Assembly (NCBI RefSeq): GCF_015070875.1 | Contig: NZ_JADDIV010000003.1 | Location: 434,001 to 498,000 of the forward strand | Origin: Ramlibacter pallidus | Lineage (GTDB): Bacteria; Pseudomonadota; Gammaproteobacteria; Burkholderiales; Burkholderiaceae_C | Length of the DNA stretch: 64,000 nt | Direction of reading: 5' to 3' | In this document: positions 45,056 to 53,670 of the stretch, piece after piece | Position numbering within the stretch: position 1 is the first letter of the stretch | Layout: every line of letters begins with the position of its first letter | Position numbers and translations under genes: made by a program | Notes under the pieces: model-generated | Database searches by the model: none | What the model saw: the letters and a program-made list of their open reading frames with translations, nothing else | What the model was told of the DNA's origin: nothing

Positions 45056-45976
45056 TCAGAAAACGTTCTCGCCGTCCAGGATCCGCTGGTACAGCACGAG
45101 GTGGTTGCGGGCGCAGACCGCCGAGGAAAAGCGCTCCATCGCCCAGTTGCGGCAGTCCTGCGGCCGGCAGCGCGCCGCGTGCTCCAGCGCCGCACCGAAC
45201 TCCGTGTCCTCGGTGAACAGCGCCCCGGCCTGCGGCGGGACCAGCTCCGGCATTGCGCCGCGCGGCGTCGCGATCACCGGCGTTCCGCTCAGCAGCGCCT
45301 CGACGACCACCAGGCCGAAGGGTTCGTCCCAGGCGATCGGGAAGAGCAGGGCGGTGGCGTCCGCGAACAGTTCCGCCTTGCGGGCGCCGCCGACTTCGCC
45401 GCGGAAGGAGATCGAGGGATGCAGGCTCCGCCAGAAGCCGCCCACCTTCAGCAGGTCGAGGCGGTAGCCGCCGGCGACGACCAGCTTGCGATGGTGCGCG
45501 CGCGCGAGCCGCAGCGCGCGCGGCGCGCCCTTGACCCGCCGGCGCACCTTGGAGAAGAACAGCAGGTGGTCCTGCTTGGCGGCGCGGAAGGTGAACTCCG
45601 CGGGGTCGACGCCGTTGTGCACGAAGGTCTTCAGTCCGTGGCGCCGCGCATGATCGGCGCTGATGCCGATGGTGCGCGCCGGCTGCGGCTGCGGTTCGTT
45701 GCCGTGTAGGGTGTACAGCCACGGGCGGGGAAAATCGTCCGGCGGCGGCCAGCCGTGGAAGTGGTAGATGTCGGCGGGGGGCAGGCGCTGCAGGACCTCC
45801 GCCGCCGACTCCGCGGCGATGCACGCCACTCCGGGCAGCGCGCTGCCGCTGCGGGCCACCAGCGTGACCGCGTGCCCCATCGCCGTGAGGTCCTGCGCCA
45901 GCCACTGCACCACGCGCTCGATGCCTCCATACAACGGCGGCGGGATGCGCGCGTTGGAGACCAGGCAGATGCGCAT
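45056..45976 (-). CDS. Glycosyltransferase family 4
   Basis: A 306-residue GT-B glycosyltransferase. N-terminal RICLVSNARIPPPLYGGIERV carries the acceptor-side Gly-rich loop, and the C-terminal half has WDEPFGLVVVEALLSGTPVIA with the E-x7-E nucleotide-sugar motif. It probably transfers a sugar to a lipid or glycan at the inner face of the inner membrane. It is the last gene of a four-gene operon with a second transferase, a flippase and an O-antigen ligase-type protein. The start overlaps the preceding stop by one base. Confidence 0.82.
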   Translation of the reverse strand: MRICLVSNARIPPPLYGGIERVVQWLAQDLTAMGHAVTLVARSGSALPGVACIAAESAAEVLQRLPPADIYHFHGWPPPDDFPRPWLYTLHGNEPQPQPARTIGISADHARRHGLKTFVHNGVDPAEFTFRAAKQDHLLFFSKVRRRVKGAPRALRLARAHHRKLVVAGGYRLDLLKVGGFWRSLHPSISFRGEVGGARKAELFADATALLFPIAWDEPFGLVVVEALLSGTPVIATPRGAMPELVPPQAGALFTEDTEFGAALEHAARCRPQDCRNWAMERFSSAVCARNHLVLYQRILDGENVF

Positions 45977-46848
45977 CAGGCGACCAGCTTGTAGTGCTTG
46001 TGGCTCAGGTCCCAGCCGAACGCGCGCTCCAGCTTCATCGACAGGCGGTGCTTGCGCTCGCGGCGCGTCAGTTGGTGCGCCGGGTTCAGCGCGAAGCGCT
46101 GTTCCGCCTCGGTGGCCAGCCACTCCCGGATCACGGCCGGATGCGTGCCGGTGAAGGGCTCCAGCGCCAGCGGGTCGATCCGGCCGTAGTCGTGCTCCGG
46201 CGCCTCCTTGCCCCAGTACTTGCTGACCTGCTGCACCTTCTGCTGCATGTACGCCAGCTTGCGCACGTGCCCGTAGTGGTAGATGTGCGCGTCGGCCAGG
46301 GCGGCGCGGGGATAGTGCGGGCGGCGGTGGCGCGAGGTCACCAGCCAGTACTGGCCGTCGGGCGCATAGCTGCGGATGGTGTTGCGGATCAGCCGGCATT
46401 CGCGCCGGTACCAGGCCGGGCTGGTGGCGATCTGCTCCGGCACGCCGTAGAAATGGAAATAGTCGAAGACCAGCGCTTCCACTTCGGGGTTGGCGTGGTG
46501 ACGCGCGACGCTGGCCCGGATGCGTTCCAGCTCCGCCTCGTGCACCAGCTCGTCGCCCTCGAGGTAGAAGGCCCAGTCGCCGGTGCAGGCGTACTGAGCG
46601 ATCATCTTCTGCTGCGCGTAGACGAAGCCGCGGTCGGCCATGCGCTCGTTCCAGAGCGTCTCGATGATCCGCAGCTTGGGGTCGCCGATGGCCCGCACGC
46701 GCTCCAGCGTGTCGTCGCTGCTCTTGCCGACGGCGATGACGAACTCGTCCACCAGGGGCAGCAGCGAGCGGATCGAGGCCTCGAAGGGAAAGCCCAGTTC
46801 CACGCCGTTGCGGATGAAGGTGAAGCCGCTGATCGAGGGGACGCTCAC
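45976..46848 (-). CDS. Glycosyltransferase family 2
   Basis: A 290-residue GT-A-type transferase. SGFTFIRNGVELGFPFEASI opens the nucleotide-binding fold, VIAVGKSSDDTLE follows, and the metal site is probably the acidic cluster in FYLEGDELVHE. Relatives include lipopolysaccharide core transferases of the KdtX/WaaE group. Acceptor and donor are not readable. The GTG start overlaps the flippase stop (GTGA). Confidence 0.8.
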   Translation of the reverse strand: MSVPSISGFTFIRNGVELGFPFEASIRSLLPLVDEFVIAVGKSSDDTLERVRAIGDPKLRIIETLWNERMADRGFVYAQQKMIAQYACTGDWAFYLEGDELVHEAELERIRASVARHHANPEVEALVFDYFHFYGVPEQIATSPAWYRRECRLIRNTIRSYAPDGQYWLVTSRHRRPHYPRAALADAHIYHYGHVRKLAYMQQKVQQVSKYWGKEAPEHDYGRIDPLALEPFTGTHPAVIREWLATEAEQRFALNPAHQLTRRERKHRLSMKLERAFGWDLSHKHYKLVA

Positions 46849-48614
46849 GGGATCGCTCCTTCCGGCGCCGCATCCTCGAAGCCGGTCTGGTGCAGGCGGG
46901 CATAGAGCCCGCCGCGAGCCAGCAGTTCGGTGTGCGTGCCCTGTTCGACGATGCGCCCGCGCTCCATGACCACCACGCGGTCGGCGTGCTCGATCGTGGA
47001 GAGGCGGTGCGCGATGACCAGCGTGGTGCGGCCGGCGACCAGCCGCCGCAGCGCCTGCTGCACCAGGCGTTCGGATTCGGTGTCCAGCGCCGACGTCGCT
47101 TCGTCCAGGACCAGGATGGGCGCGTCCTTGTAGAGGGCACGGGCGATCGCCAGGCGCTGGCGCTGGCCGCCGGAAAGCGCCGAGGCGTTGTGCCCGAGCA
47201 GCGTGTCCATGCCGTCCGGCAGGCTGCGCACGTGCTCGCCGAGGTTCGCCGCGTCCAGGCATTCCTGCACCCGCGCCCGGTCGACGGACCGTCCCAGCGC
47301 CACGTTCTCGGCCACGGAAAGGTTCAGCATCACCGTGTCCTGGCTGACCATGGCGATCTGCCGGCGCAACGCATGGACGCTCCAGTCGGCGACGTCGCGC
47401 CCATCCAGCAGCACGCTGCCCGCGCGGGGCAGGACGAAGCGGGGCAGCAGGTTCACCAGCGTCGTCTTGCCCGCGCCCGAAGGGCCGACCAGCGCCACGA
47501 CCTCGCCCGCGCGGATGTCCAGCGCCAGGTCGTGCAGCACCGGCGGGCGGTCTTCCTCGAAGCCCACGGTGACGCGGTCGAAGCGGATCTCGCCGCGCGC
47601 GCGTTCGCCGGCGTGCGCACCTTGCGGCTCCGGCGTCATCTCTTCCAGCAGGTCGAAGCCGCGTTCCAGCGCGGCCAGGCCGCGGGTGATCGGGTTGGCG
47701 AGCTCGGACAGGCTCTTGAGCGGCGCCACCAGCATCAGCATGCAGGTGACGAAGGCGACGAAGCTGCCGACCGTCTCGCCCGAGGTGCTGCTTTGCCACA
47801 GCGCCAGCGTGATCACCGCCGAGAGCGTCATGGCCGCCATCATCTGCGTGAGCGGCGTCATCGCCGCCGACGCCGTAGTCGATTTCATGTTCAGCTGCCG
47901 CAGCGCCTTGCTGAGGACGCCGAAACGTTCCTGTTGGCCCGCCTGCGCCTCGTGCAGGCGGATGACGCGATGCGCCAGCACGTTTTCCTCGATGACGTAG
48001 GCCAGGCGGTCGGTGGCGTCCTGCGTGTCGCGGGTGATGCGGTACATGCGGCGCGTGAAGGTGCGCATCAGCCAGACGACGGTGGGGAACAGCACCGCCA
48101 CGAACAGCGACAGCTGCCAATTCAGGTACAGCAGGTAGCCGAGCAGCGCGATGAGGGTCAGGCTGTCCTTGGCCAGGTTCAGCAGGGCGTAGACCAGCTG
48201 CTGCGCGCCGTTCTGCACCTCGTAGACGATGGTGTTCGACAGGTCGCTGGCGGAATGCCGCGCCAGCGCGGCGAACTCCGCCGTCTGCATCCGCTGGAAC
48301 ATGTCGCCCCGCAGTTTCATCAGGCCGTCGTTCGATACCTTCGCGAGGGCGACCTTGGCGATGAACCCGCTGAAGCCGCGCACGAAGAACAGCAGGATCA
48401 GCGCCACCGGCACCAGCCACAGCGGGATACCGTCCCGTTCGAAGCCCTTGTCCAGCAGCGGCTGCAGCAGCGCGGGCAGCATCGGTTCCGTGGCCGCGCT
48501 TGCCAGCGACGCGAGAGCCGCCACCACCCAGGGCCAGCGCGGGCGCAGGAAGTACGCCTTGAGCTGGTCGGCGATGCGCCCGGTGAGGAGCTGCGCCAGG
48601 ACGTTCGTCTTCAT
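46845..48614 (-). CDS. Lipid A/glycolipid ABC flippase (MsbA-like)
   Basis: A 589-residue half-transporter with six membrane helices (about 25-310) fused to an ATPase domain. Walker A is GPSGAGKTT, the signature LSGGQRQRLAIARAL, Walker B ILVLDEATSALD and the H-loop AHRLS. Size and order match MsbA, which flips lipid A-core across the inner membrane. Its position between a ligase and two glycosyltransferases supports a lipopolysaccharide precursor as substrate. Whether it is the sole MsbA of the cell is unknown. Confidence 0.88.
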   Translation of the reverse strand: MKTNVLAQLLTGRIADQLKAYFLRPRWPWVVAALASLASAATEPMLPALLQPLLDKGFERDGIPLWLVPVALILLFFVRGFSGFIAKVALAKVSNDGLMKLRGDMFQRMQTAEFAALARHSASDLSNTIVYEVQNGAQQLVYALLNLAKDSLTLIALLGYLLYLNWQLSLFVAVLFPTVVWLMRTFTRRMYRITRDTQDATDRLAYVIEENVLAHRVIRLHEAQAGQQERFGVLSKALRQLNMKSTTASAAMTPLTQMMAAMTLSAVITLALWQSSTSGETVGSFVAFVTCMLMLVAPLKSLSELANPITRGLAALERGFDLLEEMTPEPQGAHAGERARGEIRFDRVTVGFEEDRPPVLHDLALDIRAGEVVALVGPSGAGKTTLVNLLPRFVLPRAGSVLLDGRDVADWSVHALRRQIAMVSQDTVMLNLSVAENVALGRSVDRARVQECLDAANLGEHVRSLPDGMDTLLGHNASALSGGQRQRLAIARALYKDAPILVLDEATSALDTESERLVQQALRRLVAGRTTLVIAHRLSTIEHADRVVVMERGRIVEQGTHTELLARGGLYARLHQTGFEDAAPEGAIP

Positions 48615-49933
48615 CCGGCGCCCCGCGGTTCGTCCCAAGGGAAGAAGGCCAGCACCAGCAGCGCCAGCGCATGGAAGTGGCCGGGCACCATGTCGATGGT
48701 GAGGGAGTTGACGACGGCGCTGCTCAGGGCCGCGATCAGGTAGTAGCCGAGGATGTGGCGCTGTTCGCGCGAGGGCTGGGCCTTGCCCGAGCGGACCGCC
48801 GCGGCGTGGACCGCCAGGTACAGCGTGAGGCCGACCACTCCCAGCGAGCCGAGCAGGTGGAGGTACTCGTTGTGCGGATGTCCGTGTTCCTTCTGCAACC
48901 GCGTGCCGCCCAGCGCATTGTCGTGCGCCACGAAGCGCTCCCGGTACGCCGATTCGCCGGTGCCGATCCAGGGAGACTCGCGCACCACCTCCAGGGCGAC
49001 GTCCCAGAAGCGCAGGCGCAGCGCACCCGACGTCTGGACCTCGCCACGCCGTTCGACCGGCATCGATGTGAACTCGCGGACATCCCGGAAGACGCGTCCC
49101 GCGCTGTCCTGGACCGCCGGCGTCGCGAGCAGCGCAAGCACGGTGGCCACCGATGCACCCGCCAGCAGCAGCCGGCGCCGCAGCGACAGCAGTTTGAGGT
49201 GGAGCAGGAGGTACATCAGGCCGCACAGAACGAACGCGACCTGGCTGGTGCGGCGGGCGGTGGCCAGGAACAGCACCGCCGTGGCGGCCACGGCGACGGC
49301 CAGGTACCACCCCCGCCGCCGGCGGTCCTGCCACGCGAGCTCGAAGGCCGCGAAGGTCGCCGCCACGAAGACCGGGCCGGCGAGGTCGGGCGCGCGCAGG
49401 AAGAAGTGATAGACGAACTGGTGCAGGCCCGGCGGCAGGTGCAGCTTGTACGAGCCGATCTGGGTCGGGTAGAAGAGGTGGCCGAGCGTCAGCCAGCCCG
49501 CGAGGGCGATCACGATGAACAGGAGCAGGCCGGCAGCGGCGGCGGCGACCACGGCGCGGCGGTGGCGCGGCGCGGCGAAGAGCGGCGCCCAGAGCACCAC
49601 GAAGGCGAGCGTGCGGAACTGGTCGAGCGCCTTCAGCACGTCCGCCGGCGGCCGCGTCGAGATCGCCTCGCGCAGCAGCAGCCAGGCGTAGAAGGCGAAG
49701 ACCGCGACGCAGACGGGATGGCGCAACAGCCCGAACGGGCGGTACCGCGCCCAGGCGTAGAGCGCGGCCAGGGAGAGCACGCCGGCCAGGACGTTGGTGG
49801 CCGCAGTGGACACGAAGATGGCGCAGGTGAACAGCGCCAGCAGCGCGCCGATGACGGGGCTGCCCTGGTCGAAAGCGCCCGGTCCGCGTTCCAGCGGCGG
49901 CACGCCGGCCGGGCGGAGCACGCCCACGTTCAC
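48611..49933 (-). CDS. O-antigen ligase/polymerase family membrane protein
   Basis: A 440-residue membrane protein with about 11 hydrophobic segments and one large periplasmic loop (about 285-350) containing RFWDVALEVVRESPWIGTGE and the conserved HPHNEYLHLLGSLGVVG of the Wzy_C/WaaL family. It should join O-antigen or another polymer to lipid A-core on the periplasmic side, or polymerise repeats; the two activities cannot be told apart by sequence. It is the first gene of the glycan operon, divergent from tolB. Confidence 0.83.
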   Translation of the reverse strand: MNVGVLRPAGVPPLERGPGAFDQGSPVIGALLALFTCAIFVSTAATNVLAGVLSLAALYAWARYRPFGLLRHPVCVAVFAFYAWLLLREAISTRPPADVLKALDQFRTLAFVVLWAPLFAAPRHRRAVVAAAAAGLLLFIVIALAGWLTLGHLFYPTQIGSYKLHLPPGLHQFVYHFFLRAPDLAGPVFVAATFAAFELAWQDRRRRGWYLAVAVAATAVLFLATARRTSQVAFVLCGLMYLLLHLKLLSLRRRLLLAGASVATVLALLATPAVQDSAGRVFRDVREFTSMPVERRGEVQTSGALRLRFWDVALEVVRESPWIGTGESAYRERFVAHDNALGGTRLQKEHGHPHNEYLHLLGSLGVVGLTLYLAVHAAAVRSGKAQPSREQRHILGYYLIAALSSAVVNSLTIDMVPGHFHALALLVLAFFPWDEPRGAG

Positions 49934-50145
49934 GGCTGCGGGCGCCGGCCGGGCGCAGCGGAGCCGCGCCGGATGCGGCGGCGAGGGGTGGGGCCGGGTG
50001 GATGGACGGCGGTGGTCACGCGCGCCATGCGTGAGGGGGGATGCAGCAGATTGGGGAACACGGGGTGCCGTACCCGCACGTCGAAAACGCTGCAGTTTAC
50101 CTGATCGTTACCTGCCCCCCTGCCGGCTCAGCCTCGCGTGGCTGC

Positions 50146-50151
50146 TATCCT
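50146..50151 (+). promoter_or_regulatory. Candidate extended -10 (TGCTATCCT) for tolB
   Basis: TATCCT preceded by TG-C forms an extended -10 about 30 bp before the tolB start, in the 247-bp divergent gap. A -35 match is weak. The rest of the gap (49934-50145) shows no gene or strong site that I could identify. Confidence 0.4.
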
Positions 50152-50180
50152 TTTGGGGGCTACACAACACGACACACCGC

Positions 50181-51470
50181 ATGAACCGAACCGACCATCT
50201 CCTCGCGCGCCGCACGCTGCTGGCCTGTGCCGCGGGCGGGTGGGCCCTGCCGGCCTTGTCCCAGTTCCGGGTCGAAGTCACCGGCGTCGGCCTCACGCAG
50301 CTGCCGATCGCGATCGCGCCTTTCCGCGGCGAGGACGGCCTGCCCCAGAAGATCGCGGCGATCGTCCAGGCCGACCTGGAGCGCAGCGGGCAGTTCCGCG
50401 CCATCGATGCGGGCGCTGCGGGCGGACTCGACGAGACCAGCCGTCCCGACCTGGGCCCCTGGCGCCAGAAGTCCGCGGACTCGCTCGCCGTGGGCAGCGT
50501 TTCCCGCCTGGCGGACGGCCGCTACGACGTGCGGTTCCGCCTGTGGGACGTGGTGCGCACGCAGAGCCTCGCGGCCGACGGCTTCGTGGTCGTCGCCGCC
50601 GACCTGCGGCTGGCCGCGCACCGCATCGCCGATGCCATCTACGAGAAGCTCACGGGCGAGAAGGGGGTGTTCTCCACGCGCATCGCGTACGTGACCAAGA
50701 ACGGCCCGCGCTACAACCTGTGGGTGGCGGACTCCGACGGCGAGAACTCGCAGTCCGCGCTGGCCAGCAACGAGCCGATCATCTCGCCCGCCTGGTCGGC
50801 GACGGGCCGGCAGCTGGCCTACGTCTCGTTCGAGTCGCGCAAGCCCGTGGTCTACGTCCACGAGATCGCCAGCGGCACGCGCCGCCTGATCGCCAACTTC
50901 CGCGGCAGCAACAGCGCGCCAGCCTGGTCCCCGGACGGCCGCACGCTGGCTGTCACGCTCACGCGCGACGGCGGCTCGCAGCTGTACACGATCGCCTCCA
51001 CCGGCGGCGAGGCGAGGCGGCTTACGCAGTCCAGCGGCATCGACACCGAACCGATCTACGCGGCCGACGGTCGCACGATCTATTTCGTCAGCGACCGCGG
51101 CGGCGCGCCGCAGATCTACCGCATGCCCGCGGGCGGCGGCGATGCGCAGCGCGTCACCTTTACAGGGACTTACAACATATCGCCCGCCCTCAGCCCGGAC
51201 GGCAAGTGGCTCGCCTACATTTCCCGCATCAGCGGAGCGTTCAAGCTGCAGGTGATGGACCTCGCCGGCGGCACCGTGCAGTCGGTCACCGACACCACGG
51301 CGGACGAAAGCCCGAGCTTCGCGCCCAACGGCCGCCTGATCGTCTACGCGACGCGGCAAGGCGGGCGCGAGGCGCTGATGACCACCACCCTCGACGGCAA
51401 GATCAAGGCACGGCTGGCCGGGCAGGGCGGCGACATCCGCGAGCCCGACTGGGGCCCTTTCCAGCGCTGA
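50181..51470 (+). CDS. tolB: Tol-Pal system beta-propeller protein TolB
   Basis: A 429-residue periplasmic protein. The signal peptide has consecutive arginines before the core (ARRTLLA) and ends near LPALSQ; it could use Sec or Tat. An N-terminal alpha/beta domain (about 29-160) is followed by a six-bladed propeller with repeated PAWSPDGRTLAV-type strands. TolB binds Pal and helps outer-membrane constriction during division. The gene heads tolB-pal-cpoB. The usual upstream tolQRA genes are absent here. Confidence 0.93.
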   Translation: MNRTDHLLARRTLLACAAGGWALPALSQFRVEVTGVGLTQLPIAIAPFRGEDGLPQKIAAIVQADLERSGQFRAIDAGAAGGLDETSRPDLGPWRQKSADSLAVGSVSRLADGRYDVRFRLWDVVRTQSLAADGFVVVAADLRLAAHRIADAIYEKLTGEKGVFSTRIAYVTKNGPRYNLWVADSDGENSQSALASNEPIISPAWSATGRQLAYVSFESRKPVVYVHEIASGTRRLIANFRGSNSAPAWSPDGRTLAVTLTRDGGSQLYTIASTGGEARRLTQSSGIDTEPIYAADGRTIYFVSDRGGAPQIYRMPAGGGDAQRVTFTGTYNISPALSPDGKWLAYISRISGAFKLQVMDLAGGTVQSVTDTTADESPSFAPNGRLIVYATRQGGREALMTTTLDGKIKARLAGQGGDIREPDWGPFQR

Positions 51471-51503
51471 CCCGCGCATGAACACATTCAGGAGGTTTTT
51501 GGA

Positions 51504-52034
51504 ATGAAGAAGCGTGTGATCCTGGCCCTCGCACTGGCCGCTGCACTGGCCGGTTGCGCCAGCGGCGTGAAGCTGGACGACGTGCCGGTGGAAGACCGCC
51601 AGGGCGGCGCCGTCGCCCCGGGCGGCACCGGTAGCCCCGGCGGCGCCACGCAGGTCGCGCCGGTGCAGGCCGACAGCGCGGCCGGCACCGCCGCAGGTCC
51701 TGCCAACGTCGCGCGGATCGTCTACTTCGACTACGACAGCTACGTGGTCAAGCCCGAGTTCCAGTCTCTGATCGAGGCGCACGCGCGCTTCCTGCGCGCC
51801 AACACCGGCCGCCGGATCGTCATCGAAGGCCACACCGACGAGCGCGGCGGGCGCGAGTACAACCTCGCCCTGGGCCAGCGCCGCTCCGAGGCCGTGCGCC
51901 GCGCGCTCGGCCTGCTCGGCGTGCCGGATGCGCAGGTCGAAGCGGTGAGCTTCGGCAAGGAAAAGCCCGCGGTGCCCGGCTCCGACGAGGCTTCGTTCGC
52001 ACGCAACCGCCGGGCGGAGATCGCTTACCGATGA
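51504..52034 (+). CDS. pal: Peptidoglycan-associated lipoprotein
   Basis: A 176-residue outer-membrane lipoprotein. The lipobox LAGC places the lipidated residue at Cys18. A Gly/Ala/Pro-rich linker (about 30-68) leads to the OmpA-like domain that binds diaminopimelate in peptidoglycan (YFDYDSYVVKPEF, GHTDERGGREYNLALGQRR). It anchors the outer membrane to the cell wall with TolB. A strong AGGAGG ribosome site precedes the start. Confidence 0.95.
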   Translation: MKKRVILALALAAALAGCASGVKLDDVPVEDRQGGAVAPGGTGSPGGATQVAPVQADSAAGTAAGPANVARIVYFDYDSYVVKPEFQSLIEAHARFLRANTGRRIVIEGHTDERGGREYNLALGQRRSEAVRRALGLLGVPDAQVEAVSFGKEKPAVPGSDEASFARNRRAEIAYR

Positions 52035-52801
52035 AAGCCATGCAACGTCCCGCGCTGGCGGCGCTCGCCGCCGCGGCCCTGTTCACCGGCGGAGCGCAGG
52101 CCGCGCTGTTCGAGGACGACGAGGCCCGCCGCGCCATCCTCGACCTGCGCCAGCGCGTCGAGCAGCAGCGTGCCGCCAACGCCGAGGAACTGCGCCGCGC
52201 GAACGAGGAGAACGCCACCCTGCGCCGCAGCCTGCTGGAACTGCAGAACCAGATCGAGCAGCTGCGGGCCGAGCTCGCGCGCATGCGCGGGCAGGACGAG
52301 CAGATCGCGCGTGACCTGGCCGACGTGCAGAAGCGCCAGCGCGACATCGCGCAGGGCGTCGACGAACGGCTGCGCCGCTTCGAGCCGGTGCAGGTGACCG
52401 TCGACGGCCGCGAGTTCAGCGTCGACCCCGCCGAGCAGCGCGAGTTCGAAGCCGCGCTTGCGCTGTTCCGGCAAGGCAACTTCGCGGGGGCCCAGGGCGC
52501 CTTCGCCGAGTTCATCCGCAAGCATCCCACCAGCGGCTACCGCCCGACGGCGCTGTTCTGGCTGGGCAACGCGCAATACGCCAACCGGGACTACCGCGGC
52601 GCCATTGCGAACTTCCGCGCGCTGCTGCAGCAGGCGCCGGACCATCCGCGCGCGCCGGAGGCGGTGCTGTCGATCGCCAACTGCCAGATCGAGCTGAAGG
52701 ACGCCGCGAGCGCGCGCCGGACGCTGGACGACCTGGTGAAGGCGTATCCGCAATCGGAGGCGGCGGTGGCCGCGCGGGAGCGGCTGGCGCGACTGCGGTA
52801 G
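52031..52801 (+). CDS. cpoB: Cell division coordinator CpoB (YbgF)
   Basis: A 256-residue periplasmic protein with a signal peptide (about 1-24), a trimerising coiled coil (about 35-115, heptad-rich RRANEENATLRRSLLELQ) and a C-terminal TPR domain (about 135-256; AALALFRQGNFAGAQ, ALFWLGNAQYANRDY, PEAVLSIANCQIEL). CpoB links TolA to PBP1B-driven septal synthesis. The start overlaps pal by 4 bp (ATGA). A terminator follows. Confidence 0.93.
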   Translation: MKAMQRPALAALAAAALFTGGAQAALFEDDEARRAILDLRQRVEQQRAANAEELRRANEENATLRRSLLELQNQIEQLRAELARMRGQDEQIARDLADVQKRQRDIAQGVDERLRRFEPVQVTVDGREFSVDPAEQREFEAALALFRQGNFAGAQGAFAEFIRKHPTSGYRPTALFWLGNAQYANRDYRGAIANFRALLQQAPDHPRAPEAVLSIANCQIELKDAASARRTLDDLVKAYPQSEAAVAARERLARLR

Positions 52802-52811
52802 GAGTACCGGG

Positions 52812-52839
52812 ACTGCCTCGTCCTTTTGGCGGAGGCAGT
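52812..52839 (+). other. Hairpin after cpoB without T-run
   Basis: ACTGCCTC and GAGGCAGT form an 8-bp stem with a 12-base loop just after the cpoB stop and ahead of the true terminator. No T-run follows. It may protect the message 3' end; no known RNA family was recognised. Confidence 0.45.
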
Positions 52840-52858
52840 TGCATCGTGTTGCAGAGTG

Positions 52859-52884
52859 AGAGCGGCCCCCGGGCCGCTCTTTTC
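52859..52884 (+). terminator. Rho-independent terminator of tolB-pal-cpoB
   Basis: AGAGCGGCCC and GGGCCGCTCT form a perfect GC-rich stem, with the effective loop in the central Cs and Gs, followed at once by TTTTC. It lies 58 bp after the cpoB stop and separates this operon from the lipoprotein/RTX unit. Confidence 0.8.
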
Positions 52885-52965
52885 ATTGGCCAGCGCGTCT
52901 TTCCCCCGGGCGCCCGCCCACCCGCGCGTGTCAGGAACAAGTCGCGCGAACAGGCATTTGGCTTA

Positions 52966-52994
52966 TTGCCCGCTGAGGCAGCCCTTCGTAGCAT
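52966..52994 (+). promoter_or_regulatory. Candidate promoter of the lipoprotein/RTX unit
   Basis: TTGCCC (52966-52971) and TAGCAT (52989-52994) are spaced by 17 bp between the tol terminator and the lipoprotein gene. Transcription would begin near 53001. The match is fair rather than strong. Confidence 0.4.
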
Positions 52995-53040
52995 CCGCCG
53001 GACTTTCAAGGGGGGATCGCCGCAACGCGGCGACAACGGA

Positions 53041-53649
53041 TTGTCCAAGTCGACACAGCGCGCGAGGGCACATGGCAATCGACTGCGCTCCATCTTCGCC
53101 GCCGGGGCAGGCGCGCTAACGATGCTGAGCGCTTGCGCCGACACGGTGACCTGGCAGGAAGAGGTGCTTCTGAACGACGGCCGCACCATCGTCGTCACGC
53201 AGAAGCGCCGCTGCGAGGCTGGCCGCCCGCGCGACCCGGTCCAAGCCACATGCCTGGCGCGCGAATCCTGGCTCACCCTGAAGCTGCCCGAGTTTTCCGG
53301 CGGTGACATCGTCTGGCACGAGAGCCTGAAGCCCATGCTGCTCAACGTTCACGAGGGCAGGCTTTACGTCGTCGGACGTGCGCCGACCACGCGCGAACTG
53401 CGCGCCTACGGCGCAACCAATCCGCCGTATTTCGGCTTTCGATGGAACGGCGGGCGCTGGGAGCGCATTCCGTTCTCGGAAATCCCCGTGGCCATCTATG
53501 CCGCGAACCTGGTCATCGAGAGCGTGCCCACGCGCGCGACGAAGTTCCTGACGTTGCAGCAGAAGAACAGCGTGGAAGAGAACGGCAACCCCGTGTTCTC
53601 CGCCTACCTGCGCCGGATCGACCCGCGCCACACCACCCCATCGCAATGA
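53041..53649 (+). CDS. Putative lipoprotein ahead of RTX gene
   Basis: A protein of about 202 residues that I do not recognise. A basic N-terminus (KSTQRARAHGNRLR), a hydrophobic stretch and the lipobox LSAC indicate a lipoprotein with the lipidated Cys near residue 30. The mature part begins with a strand-rich segment (VTWQEEVLLNDGRTIVV, then a conserved-looking QKRRC) and has SGGDIVWHESLKPMLL and PPYFGFRWNGGRWE. No ATG fits; TTG 53041 is my choice, and the ATG at 53121 lies only three codons before the lipobox Cys. It ends 21 bp before the giant RTX gene, so the two are probably cotranscribed. Confidence 0.62.
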   Translation: MSKSTQRARAHGNRLRSIFAAGAGALTMLSACADTVTWQEEVLLNDGRTIVVTQKRRCEAGRPRDPVQATCLARESWLTLKLPEFSGGDIVWHESLKPMLLNVHEGRLYVVGRAPTTRELRAYGATNPPYFGFRWNGGRWERIPFSEIPVAIYAANLVIESVPTRATKFLTLQQKNSVEENGNPVFSAYLRRIDPRHTTPSQ

Positions 53650-53670
53650 AACCGCCCTCCAGGAGGACCC

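Noticed and set aside
52846..53040. Upstream start (ATG 52846) for the lipoprotein gene
   Set aside because: It would place the start before the tol terminator and add 65 residues ahead of the lipobox, leaving no functional signal peptide.
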